Made by a program: the position numbers and the translations under genes
Assembly (NCBI GenBank): GCA_022457065.1
Contig: JAJGBQ010000007.1
Span: 1,922,001 to 1,986,000 of the forward strand
Direction of reading: 5' to 3'
Length of the DNA stretch: 64,000 nt
Source of the DNA: Curvularia sp. ZM96
Lineage: Eukaryota; Ascomycota; Dothideomycetes; Pleosporales; Pleosporaceae
Notes under the pieces: generated by a model
What the model saw: only the letters and a program-made list of their open reading frames with translations
Database searches by the model: none
Told to the model about the DNA's origin: nothing
Part shown: positions 33,074-45,094 of the stretch, one piece after another
Layout: the number at the start of each line of letters is the position of its first letter
Position numbering within the stretch: the first letter of the stretch is position 1

Positions 33074-33713
33074 GGACACAAGCCTGGAAACCCATCAGCT
33101 CATCCCTCGCTTCACTATGCCGGCTCTTCTTTGCTCATTTCTTTTTTTTTCCTTTACTCTTTGCTATGATAAGCTGCTTGCCGGTCGAAGCTTCTACCTG
33201 CAGGCTTATACGTAGTACTGTTTCTTAGATGTGTTACGCTAGCTTTAGCTATACTTAGCTCAGTTTCTACTAGTCATAGAATAGTCGAATAGTCTCAATT
33301 CAACAAATACTTATAAGCCTCATATAAAAGAATATTAGAAATCCATAAATAATTACAAAAGGCTAGCAATAAACAATATTAAACAACTAATAGAAGGTGC
33401 GAGATCGAGTGAAAGAATATACGGCTATTATTATGATATCGCAACGGTATTATTAGTATTAAGTTTTAGTGGGCTTTAATTGGCTAATTCAGCTAGTGAG
33501 TAGTGGGGCCCCGCCGTGAGGGAACCTGAGGCCAAGGCCACATTCCCGGTAGCGTCACGTGACGTCAATGCTAATGCTGCCCCCCTCCCCCTTCAGTGCC
33601 GTTTACGGGCTGTACCATGTATTTTCTAAACACTATACCCATGCACTATCTTACTTCTCTTCTGCGTAGTACTATCATGGTCATAAAGATTTATCTATTC
33701 TAGGTCTATCATC
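33074..33713. other. Convergent intergenic region with AT-rich patch and E-box/CRE palindromes
   Basis: This lies between the 3' ends of the NRPS and the first P450. An AT-rich patch at about 33230-33480 resembles the RIP-affected relics at the left of the window. At 33554-33567 the palindromes GTCACGTGAC and TGACGTCA overlap (E-box-like and CRE-like sites). Both flanking genes point inward, so a promoter role is not obvious. Confidence 0.4.
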
Positions 33714-35571
33714 TCATGATCTTCTGCGGACACGTATCTTCCCTCCATGCAACGGAAGCTTCAACCATACAGTATCTAGTGGCTTTGGTCTTACTGCCAT
33801 GTACTCAACATCATAGTTGAGTAGCATATGCGCAATAAACACCTTCATTTCATTCAATGCAAAAAATCGTCCAGGGCAGGCATGTCTTCCGAAACCAAAA
33901 CCTAGGAACGCGTCATCAAGAGTAGCGGTCGACTTTGCCTTGCGTTCACCTGCACTTTCTTTGCCGGCTTCGAGATCCTCTTTAGTGGTAAAGCTGTCGA
34001 CGATGTTGCTCACGTTGTTTGGATCTGCGAAGCGAAACGGGTTGAAACTACGTGCCTGAGGGTATATCTGCTCATCGTAATGAATAGGCTCCATTGGGAC
34101 TGCGATCATGGTGCCTTGAGGAACATGGACATTCGACACAGGAAGACGGATGCCCTCAGGGTGGACGACCTGACTCACATCAGTGGTTATTCTACTCTTT
34201 GAAAAAATCGACTTACGGTTCTCGGGAGACCACAAATGGCAAAAGGGTTCAGACGCATTGACTCGCGAATCATCGAGTCGATGAGCTTCAGATCGCGCAC
34301 GGCATCGCGTGTCCACACGCCGCCTGCCTTGGCCAGAACCACGCGAGCTTCTTCACGCAGAGCTTCTACGTAACCCAGAGAAGGATCTGAACTGAAAAGA
34401 TCTAGGATAACATTCTGAACCGTGAAGCTGGTGGAATGCAGCGATATATCGTTCACCAACAAAAGACGATGCGCTACTCTTTTAGGCTCCAGCTGACCAA
34501 TATCTCCTTTGGCAGCAGCAGCATAACATTCATCAATAAGCCACTGGAGGCCGTCTTTCTATCATAGAGATTAGTTTACGAACCTAGAACTGATTCAACA
34601 TAAGAAACAAGCTTACTGGCGGTGTCCAGCCACACTTCGGATTGGCCTTGAATTGTGCGGTAGCATCCAACCTTTCTTTTACGAATGGCATGCAGCCTTT
34701 CAAAGCTTTGCGTCGCAGATACCAGCAGTTTGACCCGACCAGGAAGCCAGTAATGGGTTTCAATGGTTTTGGTGACGCATTAATAAGCATGGCACCTGCG
34801 AAGATGCTCATTGCATGATCTCGAAGATCGTTCAAGAAAGATTCGTCGCGGCCTAAATACGTGAGTCTCTCATAGTGTGTCTCGCTACTGGTCTACTCAC
34901 AAAGTGGCGCGCCACAGAAGGCTCCATTGCTTGCGCCAGCAATCAACTTCAGACATGCATTCCATACTTTGACTTCTTTCCATGCTGTATCGCCTTTGCC
35001 TCCCCACCATCGGTCAAAGCCTCTGTCGAGTTCGTCGGCCATGAGTGGTGTGAGGTGCTCAAGGTTTCTTGTAATCTGGTGGCGCACAACGTTGATTTGG
35101 AAGTCATTATCAGCTACTTCTTTGTCCCAGACTGTCCATTTGGTTTGGATAGTCTCGCTCTGCGTTGCATGGATATCAAGGGTGGATTCTGGAAGCGAAT
35201 AAACCTTTTTGATGAGACGGGGAGGAAGAACAATCATCGCGCCTCTGTCGATACTTGGCAAGATGAAGGGCTGGTTTTCGGGGGCAAACTGAGAACAATG
35301 TGTTGAGTAAGGAATCTATCCGCATTGTATCAGACCATACCTTGCGATAACCCTCGAACGCCCAGTCCTGCGTCTTGCGTACAGACTTCAGTGTAGCCCA
35401 TACCCATGCGAGCCATCCTTTCCCGAGACCAACAACCGGTAGCTGCTCCCAATGCTTTGACACCGGTGGCCCGAAGAACAATGCACGAATGGCATGGTAT
35501 GCAACGAAGAGAATTGACAAAGGCAAGAGAGCTTGAGTGGGAGTGATGATAAGCTCCATCTCTAGGTGCAC
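33714..35571 (-). CDS. Cytochrome P450 monooxygenase (cluster P450-1)
   Basis: A haem-thiolate monooxygenase, membrane-anchored in the ER, probably oxidising the NRPS product. Five exons are read: 35571-35341, 35288-34901, 34852-34617, 34558-34217 and 34169-33714; introns are 47-58 bp with GT...AG ends, and all phases agree. Product 550 residues. The N-terminus has a hydrophobic anchor (LLPLSILFVAYHAIRALFF). Motifs: RESMR (the ExxR pair of helix K), FNPFRF (PERF-like) and FGFGRHACPGRFFA with the haem-ligating Cys. The start could be the second Met (MELIITP), four codons in. It is convergent with the NRPS and divergent from the second P450. I cannot place it in a named CYP family. Confidence 0.9.
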
Positions 35572-38278
35572 AAAGTTTCAAAAGCTGATGGAACTGCTGG
35601 GCTCCAAAAACTTTTAAACGCTGCAGTACATCTGGCCTCCCATACCTACTGCGATTGCAGCAGCCCATAGGAAGCCGTGTAATTCCTGCCACCCGCCATG
35701 TAGACTAAGAGCGAATTGAGATAGTTGCGTCGAGCAGGCCAGGGTGCATGCAGCCAGACACGGCACAAGGCACTTGACTAACTTGGCACCGTAGTATACG
35801 TCTCTCGCCCATCTGCTGGCGAATGATAAAAGTGGTGGTGGGCCATATGTTGCATAAAGTACGAACCCAATTGCGGGGGACCCTGAACCCGCAATAACAA
35901 AAACCAAAGCCGTCGGACCCTTGCAAGCGATAGCTGTAACACGGCAAAAGTAAAGAACAGAGAATCCCCGTCGTGGTCCGACCAGTCCTCACACCGGCCC
36001 TGAGGAGCCATGGTGATTACACCCAGTCAGGTATGATGATTTTGCTCCGTTATCTGAGCCGCAGGGGCGATAGGATCCCGCATGACGCATACAACCGGAT
36101 GCAGTGGTTTTGCCGTTTGTGGAAGTCTTTGTGACAACGCGCCAACCGCGCGGCTCGGGTCGGCCGACGGCCGCTTCTGGAACGCCGTGGGGTTTCCCAC
36201 CCGGAGTTCACTCGCTTGTCAGCTGGAAGGATTCGCGGGATTTTACCGTGCACCTGAGCCGAACCCATTAAGTGCATGTTTTGAATGTGCGTAGCTGCTG
36301 GCCTGGGTCCATTGAGAACGCCTCCAGCCACGTGACAATGCACTAGACTGTCGTGCCGCACGTTTGCATGTTTAGGTAGACAAATGGCCCGAGTCTATAC
36401 GACCTCTGAAAATGAGCCGAGAAGAAAATTTGCTCAGGGACTAGGGAACAAGTCGTCTAATCAATGTATTGAGGTGTCTGCCACGGAGAGAAATAGACCT
36501 ATGGCCAACGACCATACAAGCAATGACCCTGTTCGTAAGTGCCGACAGCCAGGTAGGCAATCAGGGTGGAACACCTCGGCGTGTGCCGTTAGCCAGCTAT
36601 GCCCATTGCCAACTTTTCCGAGGTATTAACAAGTGCGCTTTAGGGCCTGTCTTTGGCATGATTATCAAGAATATTTGCCTATCAGCGAGTGCCAAATTCT
36701 TACTATTGGCGTCAATGTGCATACCATCTCGGCGAGCATGCAGCCTCAGCATTCCGCTGGCGATGTGCCCCAGACTTGCTGCATCTAAGGCATAATCTCG
36801 ATCGTCATCAAGGAGAGGGTTGTAATGGTGTGCATGGCATTACCTGAGTGGATAAAGTTGGCGGCATGGCGTGGTGGTCTAATGCTGTCACTACCCTGGC
36901 TCGGACCGATCCAACGACCAGGAGCCTTTCCCATGGAGCGGCGGAGCTCCGCATGGACCAATCCCCCCTTGCATAGTACGACAGGACCTGTAATAGGCGG
37001 GGTCATTGACCCAGCGTCACAGCAGGATTTCTATCCGTGGTGGGTCTTGGATGCATTAGATTGCTTGTAAAGCTAGCGGCTCACCGGAATATAGCGTGTC
37101 TAGCACGTGTGAGGGGAACTAAATGTGAAATAACCTTGGGAATTCGGGGTTCGAAAGTTCAAACTTACCACCACAGTGTCTCAAGCGAGATGTCTCGACA
37201 TAGCATTTTAAAATGCCGTCGATTATCCGTACACTTGGCTTGATACACGGGATCACAACAGGGACAAGACACCTACAATATGAGCCGCCTATGTGTGCGT
37301 ATGTTCCATCGGCAGACCTACACTAGCCTCCAAAGCCTTTTCAGCCAGGGAAGAGGATATATGTCCCTTTATGTCCATCGCGCTTTAGTTGCAGCTTAGG
37401 TACATTTACGATTCACGACCGACGTCGCATCTAGCTCTCAGACCCTTGTGTTACCAATCAAGCACTATCCCGGGGTGCCACAAGAGCCAAAGCTGCGTAA
37501 GCGCGCTTTCACAATATACATCCATACAGTATAATCGCGCCCTGATGGTAAAATAGGACTGGCTCAACAGCATTGCACACTCCACACTGCTTTCCCACTG
37601 CTCGATGTTGCAGCGCAGAACAGTAAACCCACATTGCGCAACTCGGCTTCCAAGGGTTGTCGGAGCTTCTACACAAGCGGAACATTCCCCATGTGGTTGG
37701 ATTCGCCTAGACAACTCACGCATGGACCCTGTACCTCAGTAGAGCCGCGGTCCCAACACGCCTGTCCAACCGTATTCCCCGAAAACCCTAGACTAGCCCA
37801 TCGGTCCTTTGACAAGCAAGAATTACAACATACGCATGGAGATGGCGAGCGCTTCCATCACTTACATCGGCTAGGCCTACTTTCGAGGCTGGCTGGCGGT
37901 GTGAATGGAATCCACTAATTATGCACATGCACGTATAGTCGGCGCTCCACAAAGTCGAACGGCTGGGTCTGCAATTACACGGACTGACGACGCCTCGATG
38001 GCAACGTGGGCTGATACTGCTTGTCCCAAAGCTGCATGATAACGGCACGGCAACCTAGTGATTGACTCTGGTTTGCTCGATGGAAGAGCCTTGACATCCT
38101 CCCCAGCAACGGGACGCTGTGGCCGAGCTGTTTGCGTAACAGGCTTGAGACAAGAAAGTGTCTAGGACTCTTTTGCGTCATTTTTATATGTACTAGAACC
38201 TTACCCATATACCAGGCTCTCAAGCAGTAGCCTCGGTCTCATTCTAAACTTTCACACTGGCAGCTTTTTAAAACCATC
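35572..38278. promoter_or_regulatory. 2.7-kb divergent intergenic region between the two P450s
   Basis: It must contain both P450 promoters. Only short overlapping frames are present. One minus-strand frame at about 35614-35980 is strikingly hydrophobic (containing FVIAGSGSPAIGFVLYATYG) but lacks a clear start and any family I recognise. The size is large for a P450-P450 spacer, so a decayed gene is possible. Nothing else is supported. Confidence 0.4.
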
Positions 38279-40538
38279 ATGGATATGCTTGAGCTACCAG
38301 TGTTGCAATTACCGACATTGAGTCCGTTGACACTCAATGCTGCTAGCAGTGTTTTTGGTTTCCTATCAATCCTTCTCTGCTACAAAGCCCTGGTAGCTAG
38401 ACAGTTGGTGCGTCTCCAACCTTTTCTCTTTCCCTTCAAACCCCTAACTCCGCCCATTCAAGCTGACCTCATTATACTAGCCTTCGCCATGGGGTCTCTT
38501 GCAATTCATTCTGCGACCTTTGACTAGACGCTACAAGGCATGGGCGTACCTATTTTGGGGCCCTGAAATTATCCAAAAGGCATTTGACGAGGCTGATGGC
38601 AAGCCATTCGAGTTGTTCGCTCCCGACAATCGATACGTCTTTGTGTCCGACCCTCAGCAGATCAAAGAGCTTGATCATGCTCCTGATACGGTATTGTCGC
38701 TCCAGGCAGCGTCGAAGCAGGTTTGTCGAACCTTTTGCTCAGAGTTTCCCGTCTTTGCTCACAAGTTTTAGATGCTGCAGCCCATGTACACCATGTGAGT
38801 AAAAGTCGAAGCTCCCCCGCCATCCTTTATGCTTATCACCCTGAGATCTTACACGATCTTTTCATTATCCACCTTCCAAAATGTCCAAAATTAAAAAAAA
38901 AACCTACCATGTGCAGCTTACTGACACACGACAGGCACGGCTTTAACTGGTTCAACACGCGTGGAACGGAAGGAGTGGGATTCATCCGCGCCCTTCGCAC
39001 CTTGTTGACTAACAACCTGCCCAAAATCCTGCCTGATCTCACTTGCATTATCCGCACCAGGTTCCAAGAGCTGCACGCTGAGCATCCGGTCATCAACGGT
39101 ACATTTGCAACGTAACATTGATTAACTTGGAAGCAACTGACATGGACGCGTAGGGAAAAAGCAGTCGGATGTTTATCACATGACTGTGAAGCTTGTCGTA
39201 TTGTCCAACGCAGTGTCCTTTTTCGGAAAAGACTTGGGTATGTATGAGTAGTTGTTTAGGTGGTTTGTTCTCCGTAACACTCGCTTACGGTCGGTAGCAA
39301 AGGACGAGCAATTCATGGTCTCGGCGCTGGCATACATTGAAGAGACATTGATATGTGCGGAAATTGTTCGTCTCCTGCCCAGCTTTATGAGCCCGTAAGT
39401 ACTTCCATATCGTCCGCATTCTATCATTCGCATTGGCTGAATAACGTTGTGCTTTAGGATCGTGGGTAATATCATTGCTCGAAGACTCAAGTCCCACGGC
39501 GTCATCTTCAACAGACTGTTGCCCATCGCTCAGGAGCGATGCCTTGAGCGCGACTCAGCCAAGTTGGGCCAAAAGGTTCCACAACACGTATGTCCTGCTT
39601 CAGACACCGCCGCCACATTCCTAGCGTAACACAAAGCTAACGCAGCTGTCCAGGCCGACTGCATCCAGTGGATCATGGAGACTTCGCCCAAGAACGCTCC
39701 ATGGACTCCTCAACGCGTGGTACACGAACTCATGGCCATCTGGTTCGGCTCTGTCCACGCCGTTTCTACTACTGTGACGTTTGCTATCCACGATCTCTGC
39801 TTACACCCTGAGTATGTTGAACCGCTTCGCGCGGAATGCGAGGCTCAATACGCTGAGTTTGAGCGCACGGGAACCGGTCTTCCGCTCCTTGACAGCTTTA
39901 TCAAGGAGTCTGCACGCCTGACGCCTGTGGAGTCACGTAAGTCATCAGTCTTTATTTTCCATGCTGCATTGCGGCGGCATGTGTGTGTGTGACGTACTGA
40001 CCTGGAATGCGCAACAGAAAGCACTCGCCGCTCAGCACTGAAACCCTTTGCCCTGAAAGACGGTACCCACGTCAACGTTGGCGATTGGTTCTGCACGCCT
40101 GTCCGGGCCATTATGACGAACCCGATCGACTACCCTGAGGCGAACACCTTTAGTGGTTTCCGCTTTGCGAACCCAGAACTAGTCAAAAGCCTTGAGAATG
40201 GCCATGGTTCATTCGACATTTTGCAGAAGAAGCCGACCAAGTTGACTGATGTGGACATGTCGTTTCACGTTTGGGGCACTGGCAGAATGGCTTGGTAAGC
40301 TCTTTGCACCCCTTCTCGCGCCTCAATACACTTTCTGAAGACAGAATTGCTAACAACATGTAGCCCCGGCAGATTCTATGCTTCGGCTGTTATGAAGGTT
40401 ATTCTAGGTCAGGTTATTCTCAACTACAACTGCGAGCTTGTGAACCCCAAGGCCAAACGCTTATTCACCTGGCGGTCGACGATCTTGCCAAACCCCAGCA
40501 CAAAAATTGTTTTTACCCCGATTCGGGCAGAAAATTGA
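38279..40538 (+). CDS. Cytochrome P450 monooxygenase (cluster P450-2)
   Basis: Second haem-thiolate monooxygenase of the cluster. Ten exons are read: 38279-38407, 38481-38720, 38772-38794, 38935-39098, 39154-39237, 39298-39394, 39458-39587, 39654-39936, 40018-40294 and 40364-40538. All reading phases close, giving 533 residues. Exon 3 is a 23-nt micro-exon encoding part of the LQPMYTM motif. The N-terminus carries a hydrophobic segment (VFGFLSILLCYKALVA). The I-helix region is near the ELMAIWFGSVHAVSTTVTF segment, helix K has KESAR (ExxR), and the haem loop is WGTGRMACPGRFYA, with Trp at the position usually held by Phe, which is common in some fungal P450s. It points away from P450-1. The substrate is unknown, presumably the NRPS product or a precursor. 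Confidence 0.88.
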
Positions 40539-41264
40539 AGCGTCAATATATAGACATGGATTTTGATCGACACACACATGGTGTCCTGGCTTTGAATGAC
40601 GAAGATGGCTATGTATGAACGCCAGCCCTTGGGGCTGTTATGGCGTTCACGGGTTATGAATTATGAAATGAAACCAACACAATCTTTTATGAATTGCCAA
40701 AATGAATATATCTTTGCAAAGAATGCTAAGCCTAGATAGCTTTCACTCAGCGAAGCAATGGATGTGACAATGTCGATTAGAGCACAAGTTGCATCTGTTC
40801 CATTATTGCCATTTTACAAACCTTACAGTCGCGGGAGCGTGAAGCACGGTCGATTCTGCTTATGATATGACAAATGGTATTGTCGCTAGCTATTCTTAAT
40901 AAAGCACAATGAAAGGAAGACTATAGGGCCCTGAGCGGATGTGGAACCTAGGCCCGTACATACAATCAAACATTCCCGTTAAACGCCTCGTCATCATGGA
41001 ATGTATTAGCTGCCAGGCCCCGAAATGCAGAGTCGTACTCCTTTATACCGCCCCAGTCCCATAAAATCGTCAGTGGGTATCACAAGCAAAACAAAATCGA
41101 GAAAAAAAACCCCCCCTAGAGCAGACGTAGGTCGTGGACCGTAAGTGCAATCTTGTACTTCCCTTGACGCCTCATTTGCATGAAGCAAAAACGATATGGC
41201 GGTTTGCCCTATCCTCGCCGCCGTGTGTAAAGCGTAACTCCTTGTCAGCATTGTCACGAAGCCT
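40539..41264. other. Intergenic, convergent ends of P450-2 and a hypothetical gene
   Basis: No gene is recognisable. There is a short A/C homopolymer junction at 41100-41120. This is probably the right boundary of the biosynthetic cluster. Confidence 0.35.
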
Positions 41265-42497
41265 TTACCAGCAGTGACCATGACTGAATGGATACTGTTC
41301 CCCCGTGTCGCCAGAGAAGGCTCGGCGGCTTCGAGTCATTAGATGCTCCATCCTGTAGCGTGCAAATTTATCGCCATCCCGGTCCAGCAGTCTGGCTGCA
41401 TGGTTGATATAGTTGGGTGCGAGCGATGGTGTCGATGTTCTCTTGGTCACGCCGAAGCCGCGCATGACGATTTCTGGTTCCCACTCATCTTGAGCGACTA
41501 CAGCATAGCCGGTGAAGTCGGTCATAGGAGCTGGTGGAATGTGTTTGTAGGTTGTACGACGGAAGGCGCGGTCCAGCCTAGGTATCTGAATAGGAGGGAT
41601 GACATCGCAGTGCAAGAGCCGGCGTGGTTGTGGATTTGGAGCGGCCTGCGTGGAATCTGGGGTGGAATTGCTCTGGGTTGACTGTGGAGTCGGCGGGTCA
41701 GGTACCAGGCTACCTGCAGAGCTGGTAATCTTGTTTTGGGCTTTGCGCGTGGCTGGAGTGGCCTTGCGTCCTGCGAACAGCGTTACAAACCAATCGTGCC
41801 ACGACTGCGAAGAGCGATCTGGTTTGCTTTGTTCCACAGCAGAGTCCGATTGGTTTGGTACCACAGATGCGTTATCGTCCGAATCAGGTATATAAAGTGA
41901 TGCTTGCATCAGAAGCGAGTCGCTCGGGTCGCAGTCATCGCCAGTGAGATTGGGAGGGCTAATGGGGCTAGGAAGACTTCCTGGATCGAATTCAGAAAAC
42001 AACGAGCCTACATTGTGCAGCTCGCTCTGAGTAGTACCGCCCGTGTTGGCTTCCTCCGTAGTGATGACTGGCTTCGTTGAGGAGCTGATCGCTTCCTCCT
42101 GGACTGGAATCGTGTCATGATTGTGTGTGGGATCGTTTGACTCTATGGAAATCGGAGAATGAGTACACTTTACCCGATGAACGAATAAGCTCTCAGAATA
42201 AACAAAATGCACAAGCGCCTTACCCCTGCTAATTGTGTCCAGGTTGGAGGTGATGTAGTTTGATTTGGCCGGCTTCACGTGGTGCTCATCGTCTCCATGC
42301 AGGCACTGTTTGTTATCTGCTTGCGGACACTGTTTGCTTTTATCTCTCAAGTAGGCGTGCGACTTGACTCTATGCAATACCATGGCGGCGGCGGAGACGG
42401 AGTGGTTGGTGGACTGGTGGAATTGGCGTGTGTGATAATCGGCAAGTAACGTGCAGTGCCAACACTGTTGCGAAGAGAGTAAAGTTAAGGAGTTCAA
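41265..42497 (-). CDS. Hypothetical disordered protein
   Basis: A 410-codon open frame; the Met at 42383 (MVLHRVKSHAYLRD) is an equally plausible start. I recognise no domain. The middle is rich in Ser, Thr, Pro, Asp and Gln (for example FDPGSLPSPISPPNLTGDD), which suggests disorder. The C-terminal 110 residues are more ordered in look, with a basic stretch (RRLLHCDVIPPIQIPRLDRAF) and FTGYAVVAQDEWEPEIVMRG. An in-frame 81-bp segment (42223-42143) has GTAAGG...CATAG ends and could be an intron removed without a frame change. It is on the same strand as LSM6 upstream. Confidence 0.6.
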   Translation of the reverse strand: MNSLTLLSSQQCWHCTLLADYHTRQFHQSTNHSVSAAAMVLHRVKSHAYLRDKSKQCPQADNKQCLHGDDEHHVKPAKSNYITSNLDTISRGKALVHFVYSESLFVHRVKCTHSPISIESNDPTHNHDTIPVQEEAISSSTKPVITTEEANTGGTTQSELHNVGSLFSEFDPGSLPSPISPPNLTGDDCDPSDSLLMQASLYIPDSDDNASVVPNQSDSAVEQSKPDRSSQSWHDWFVTLFAGRKATPATRKAQNKITSSAGSLVPDPPTPQSTQSNSTPDSTQAAPNPQPRRLLHCDVIPPIQIPRLDRAFRRTTYKHIPPAPMTDFTGYAVVAQDEWEPEIVMRGFGVTKRTSTPSLAPNYINHAARLLDRDGDKFARYRMEHLMTRSRRAFSGDTGEQYPFSHGHCW

Positions 42498-42933
42498 GAA
42501 CCAAAGCGTAAAATTGCGCGTTGCAAGAGTTTACACAGCCAGCGAGTGGCAAAGTGAAGGCACAATCCCAGGTGTGGGCTTGAGTGAGTGAGTGAGCTCA
42601 CGAGGGTTCACAGTGATTGTAACAGTCGGTGACGGCATGGTGAACTAGGGTGATGGAAGAGCCATCACTGAACAAAGGTGTGGCGAGCAGAAGAATGAGG
42701 AGTTAATCTTCACAACGGACTGTGACATGTACGTCTGCAGCTGCATATGCCGTTTGGTAGGCCATGGAAACAGTCCCGCATTGGTTTGAGAGGGCAGGAA
42801 TGATTGAGTGCACATGGTTAAGCTCCTATTGGCGCTGGCAGGAGCGCATATTATAGTTCAATCATTCATGTGCCAGGTTACACAGATACGAACAAATGTT
42901 GTCTGATCAGATTCAGACTCTTGTTTCCTATCC
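42498..42933. other. Intergenic spacer between LSM6 and the hypothetical gene
   Basis: Nothing recognised beyond a short GAGT repeat (GTGAGTGAGTGAGTGAG near 42580-42596). It presumably holds the promoter of the minus-strand hypothetical gene. Confidence 0.3.
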
Positions 42934-43309
42934 TCATGCGTTGTCGGCGCAGATATATGTTACTAGGTTTCCAAGTCAGCAGGAATGCAAACGAAGCTGT
43001 GAAGGCAGGCGCCAGATACCATTGTTTCCACGGACAAACGCATCCCCCCAGTCGCGCGTCACCTTGCCGTCGGAGACCTCCTTGCAGCGCTCCAGGGCAA
43101 TGTTCATGTAGCCATCAACTGACTGGAGGTCGCCTGTAGCCAAGTCAGCACGTGACATGGCGAGAGAGGGCAGTCCACGCACCTTTGTAGATGATGCCAG
43201 AGTTGAGCTTGACAGTCACGGGAGCGCCAATGATGTCGCTGAGGAAGCCGCTGGGATCTCGAGAGTCGCCAGCAGTCTCGGGCGCGGGGCTTTCGCCGTT
43301 GGTGGACAT
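42934..43309 (-). CDS. LSM6: U6 snRNA-associated Sm-like protein LSm6
   Basis: LSm6 is a subunit of the LSm2-8 ring that binds the U6 snRNA 3' end and of the cytoplasmic LSm1-7 decay ring. Three exons are read: 43309-43183, 43133-43020 and 42962-42934, giving 89 residues. Sm motif 1 is in FLSDIIGAPVTVKLNSG, followed by YKGDLQSVDGYMNIALE; Sm motif 2 is GDAFVRGNNVTYI. These match the LSm6 signature (VKLNSG, DGYMNIALE, GDAFIRGNNV). The last exon is only 29 nt, so the C-terminus would be missed by a simple ORF reading. The start MSTNGESP was chosen because 12 upstream in-frame codons have no family equivalent. It is divergent from the Rad60-like gene across 350 bp. Confidence 0.9.
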
Positions 43310-43659
43310 TGTGTGATGGTTGAGGGTGGGATGTTCCTGGCACATGCTCAGCTACACGAATGCCATTGCATCGACGGAGGGAGCTTACGTAAGGCCACGC
43401 GTTGGCTATGCTCGTCTCTACTTGGGTGCGGCAGTCGAAACACGGCGGTGGTGGGCAGCAGAGCGGTCCTGGCGCACGGGCCGCGCTTCTTCCTCGCTCG
43501 TCGTCGGTCGCGAAGCGTGACTGCGCGTTGGGCAGGCCCCGCCCGTCTGCCCGCTTGCTCCTTCCGTGACGGCCTTGCTGGGCAAACACACTCACACGTC
43601 AAGGCCACCGCCATCACATCGCCCTCCCACTTCATGTCTCAGCCACGGCTACAGCAACC

Positions 43660-45094
43660 ATGACCGACGCCACGACAGGTGTGGCTCCGCCCAAGAAGCG
43701 CTCGCTCTTCAAGCGCCCCGCCTGGCAAGACACTTCCAAGGACGACGACGCCGACATCTTCAGCCACTCCAACGAATTCAGCGACATTGTTGCCGACGAG
43801 GCGAGGCGGCGTGCCCAAGAGAAGCAACAAGAGGAGGAAGAGAAGAAGAAGCGCGAACAGGCTCGCCATGCACGCAAGCACGCAACCTCGCGAGAGAGCA
43901 AACGTCGGCGCACCTCTGGCCACACGGAACAGCCCGCTGCGTCCACAGGCGGCTCAGACGGCAAAGAAGGCGACAAAGCGGCTCCGGCAGGCAGAGCCAG
44001 CAGCAGAGCGTACGCATGATCCTCAGGCCCGGCAATCCTCACACTGACGACTTCTTCCTAGACGCAGCAAAACACCCCTCTCCTCGACCGGATCGCTACC
44101 ACACAAGGATTCGCATATTATCGAGCTCGACGATGCGGAAAATGACGACTCACACCAGGCCAATATTGTTCAGGAAATGGCGGTCCGCTCATCGAGACAG
44201 TCGCCTGTCGTCATTCAGGACGACTCCGACGACGAGGAGGCCGAAGATGACGACGATTCCACGTTCGCCGTGCTGAAAGCAAGAGTACTAGCGCGCATTG
44301 CAGCTAAAGCTAAGGCCGCTGCCTCTTCTGCCCAAGGCGGCGAGGCTCCCAAAGCTCCCATCATCCAACTCCTCATAACCTCATGCATCCCAAACACTAG
44401 CGCTCTCATGGTAAAGATCCGGGTGGACTCTTTTGTCGAGAAGCCGCGCAAAGCATGGTGCGCAAAGCAGGGCTTTTCACCAAAAGAAGCCGACAAGGTC
44501 TTCTTCACATGGAGAGGAACACGCATATACGACAGCACTTCCATCACGCGACTAGGTATCACAGTCGACGACCACGGCAACGTGTCCATGGAAGGGGATA
44601 CCAGCATTTACGATGACATCAACCTCCCCAAGGTTCATGTGGAGGCTTGGACCGACGAGCTGTACAAAGCCCACAAAAAGGAAGAGGCCGCTGCGGCTGC
44701 GGCTAAGAAGCTCGCTGCCGAAGCTCCTGTCGTGGTCAGGGAAAGGACACCCACCCCCGAGCCTGCTCCCACGCCGACCAAACTCCGCCTCATCTTGCGA
44801 GCCAAAGGCAAAGCGGACTTTGGCCTAACAGTGAATCCAGTACGTTCAACGTCCAGTCTCTACAAAGCAATACAAGCTCTTCCCCGCTGTTGTGCATACG
44901 ATTCGTGTGCCTGCTGACAAGTCGAATAGCATACTACCATAGCCCACATTGCAAGTGCTTACAAAACTCAATTCCACATTGACAAAGATCAGCCAATTAC
45001 ACTCATGTTCGATGGCGAGCGACTGATGCCCTTGGACACAGTGGCTGACTACGAAATGGAGGACAAAGATGGCCTTGAAGTTCTCTTCAAGTGA
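43660..45094 (+). CDS. rad60: Esc2/Rad60/NIP45-type SUMO-like domain protein
   Basis: Members of this family act with the SUMO pathway in genome stability. Three exons are read: 43660-44009, 44062-44839 and 44930-45094 (430 residues). The first third is basic, charged and probably coiled (RAQEKQQEEEEKKKREQARH), with an NLS-like SKRRRTSG. Acidic patches with hydrophobic SIM-like cores follow (SPVVIQDDSDDEE). Two SUMO-like folds are suggested: one around MVKIRVDSFVEKPRKAWCAK to GITVDDHGN, and a C-terminal one with ITLMFDGERLMPLDT...DGLEVLFK. The C-terminal domain ends without a Gly-Gly, as in this family. The third exon is out of frame with exon 2 unless the 90-bp intron is removed. Confidence 0.8.

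Noticed and set aside
36050..38050. Short frames between the two P450s as possible cluster genes
   Set aside because: They overlap on both strands, have no domain features or splice continuity, and look like chance frames.
43104..44035. Long frames antisense to LSM6 and the Rad60-like gene
   Set aside because: They are antisense or frame-shifted copies of confirmed coding sequence with GC-rich, low-complexity translations.
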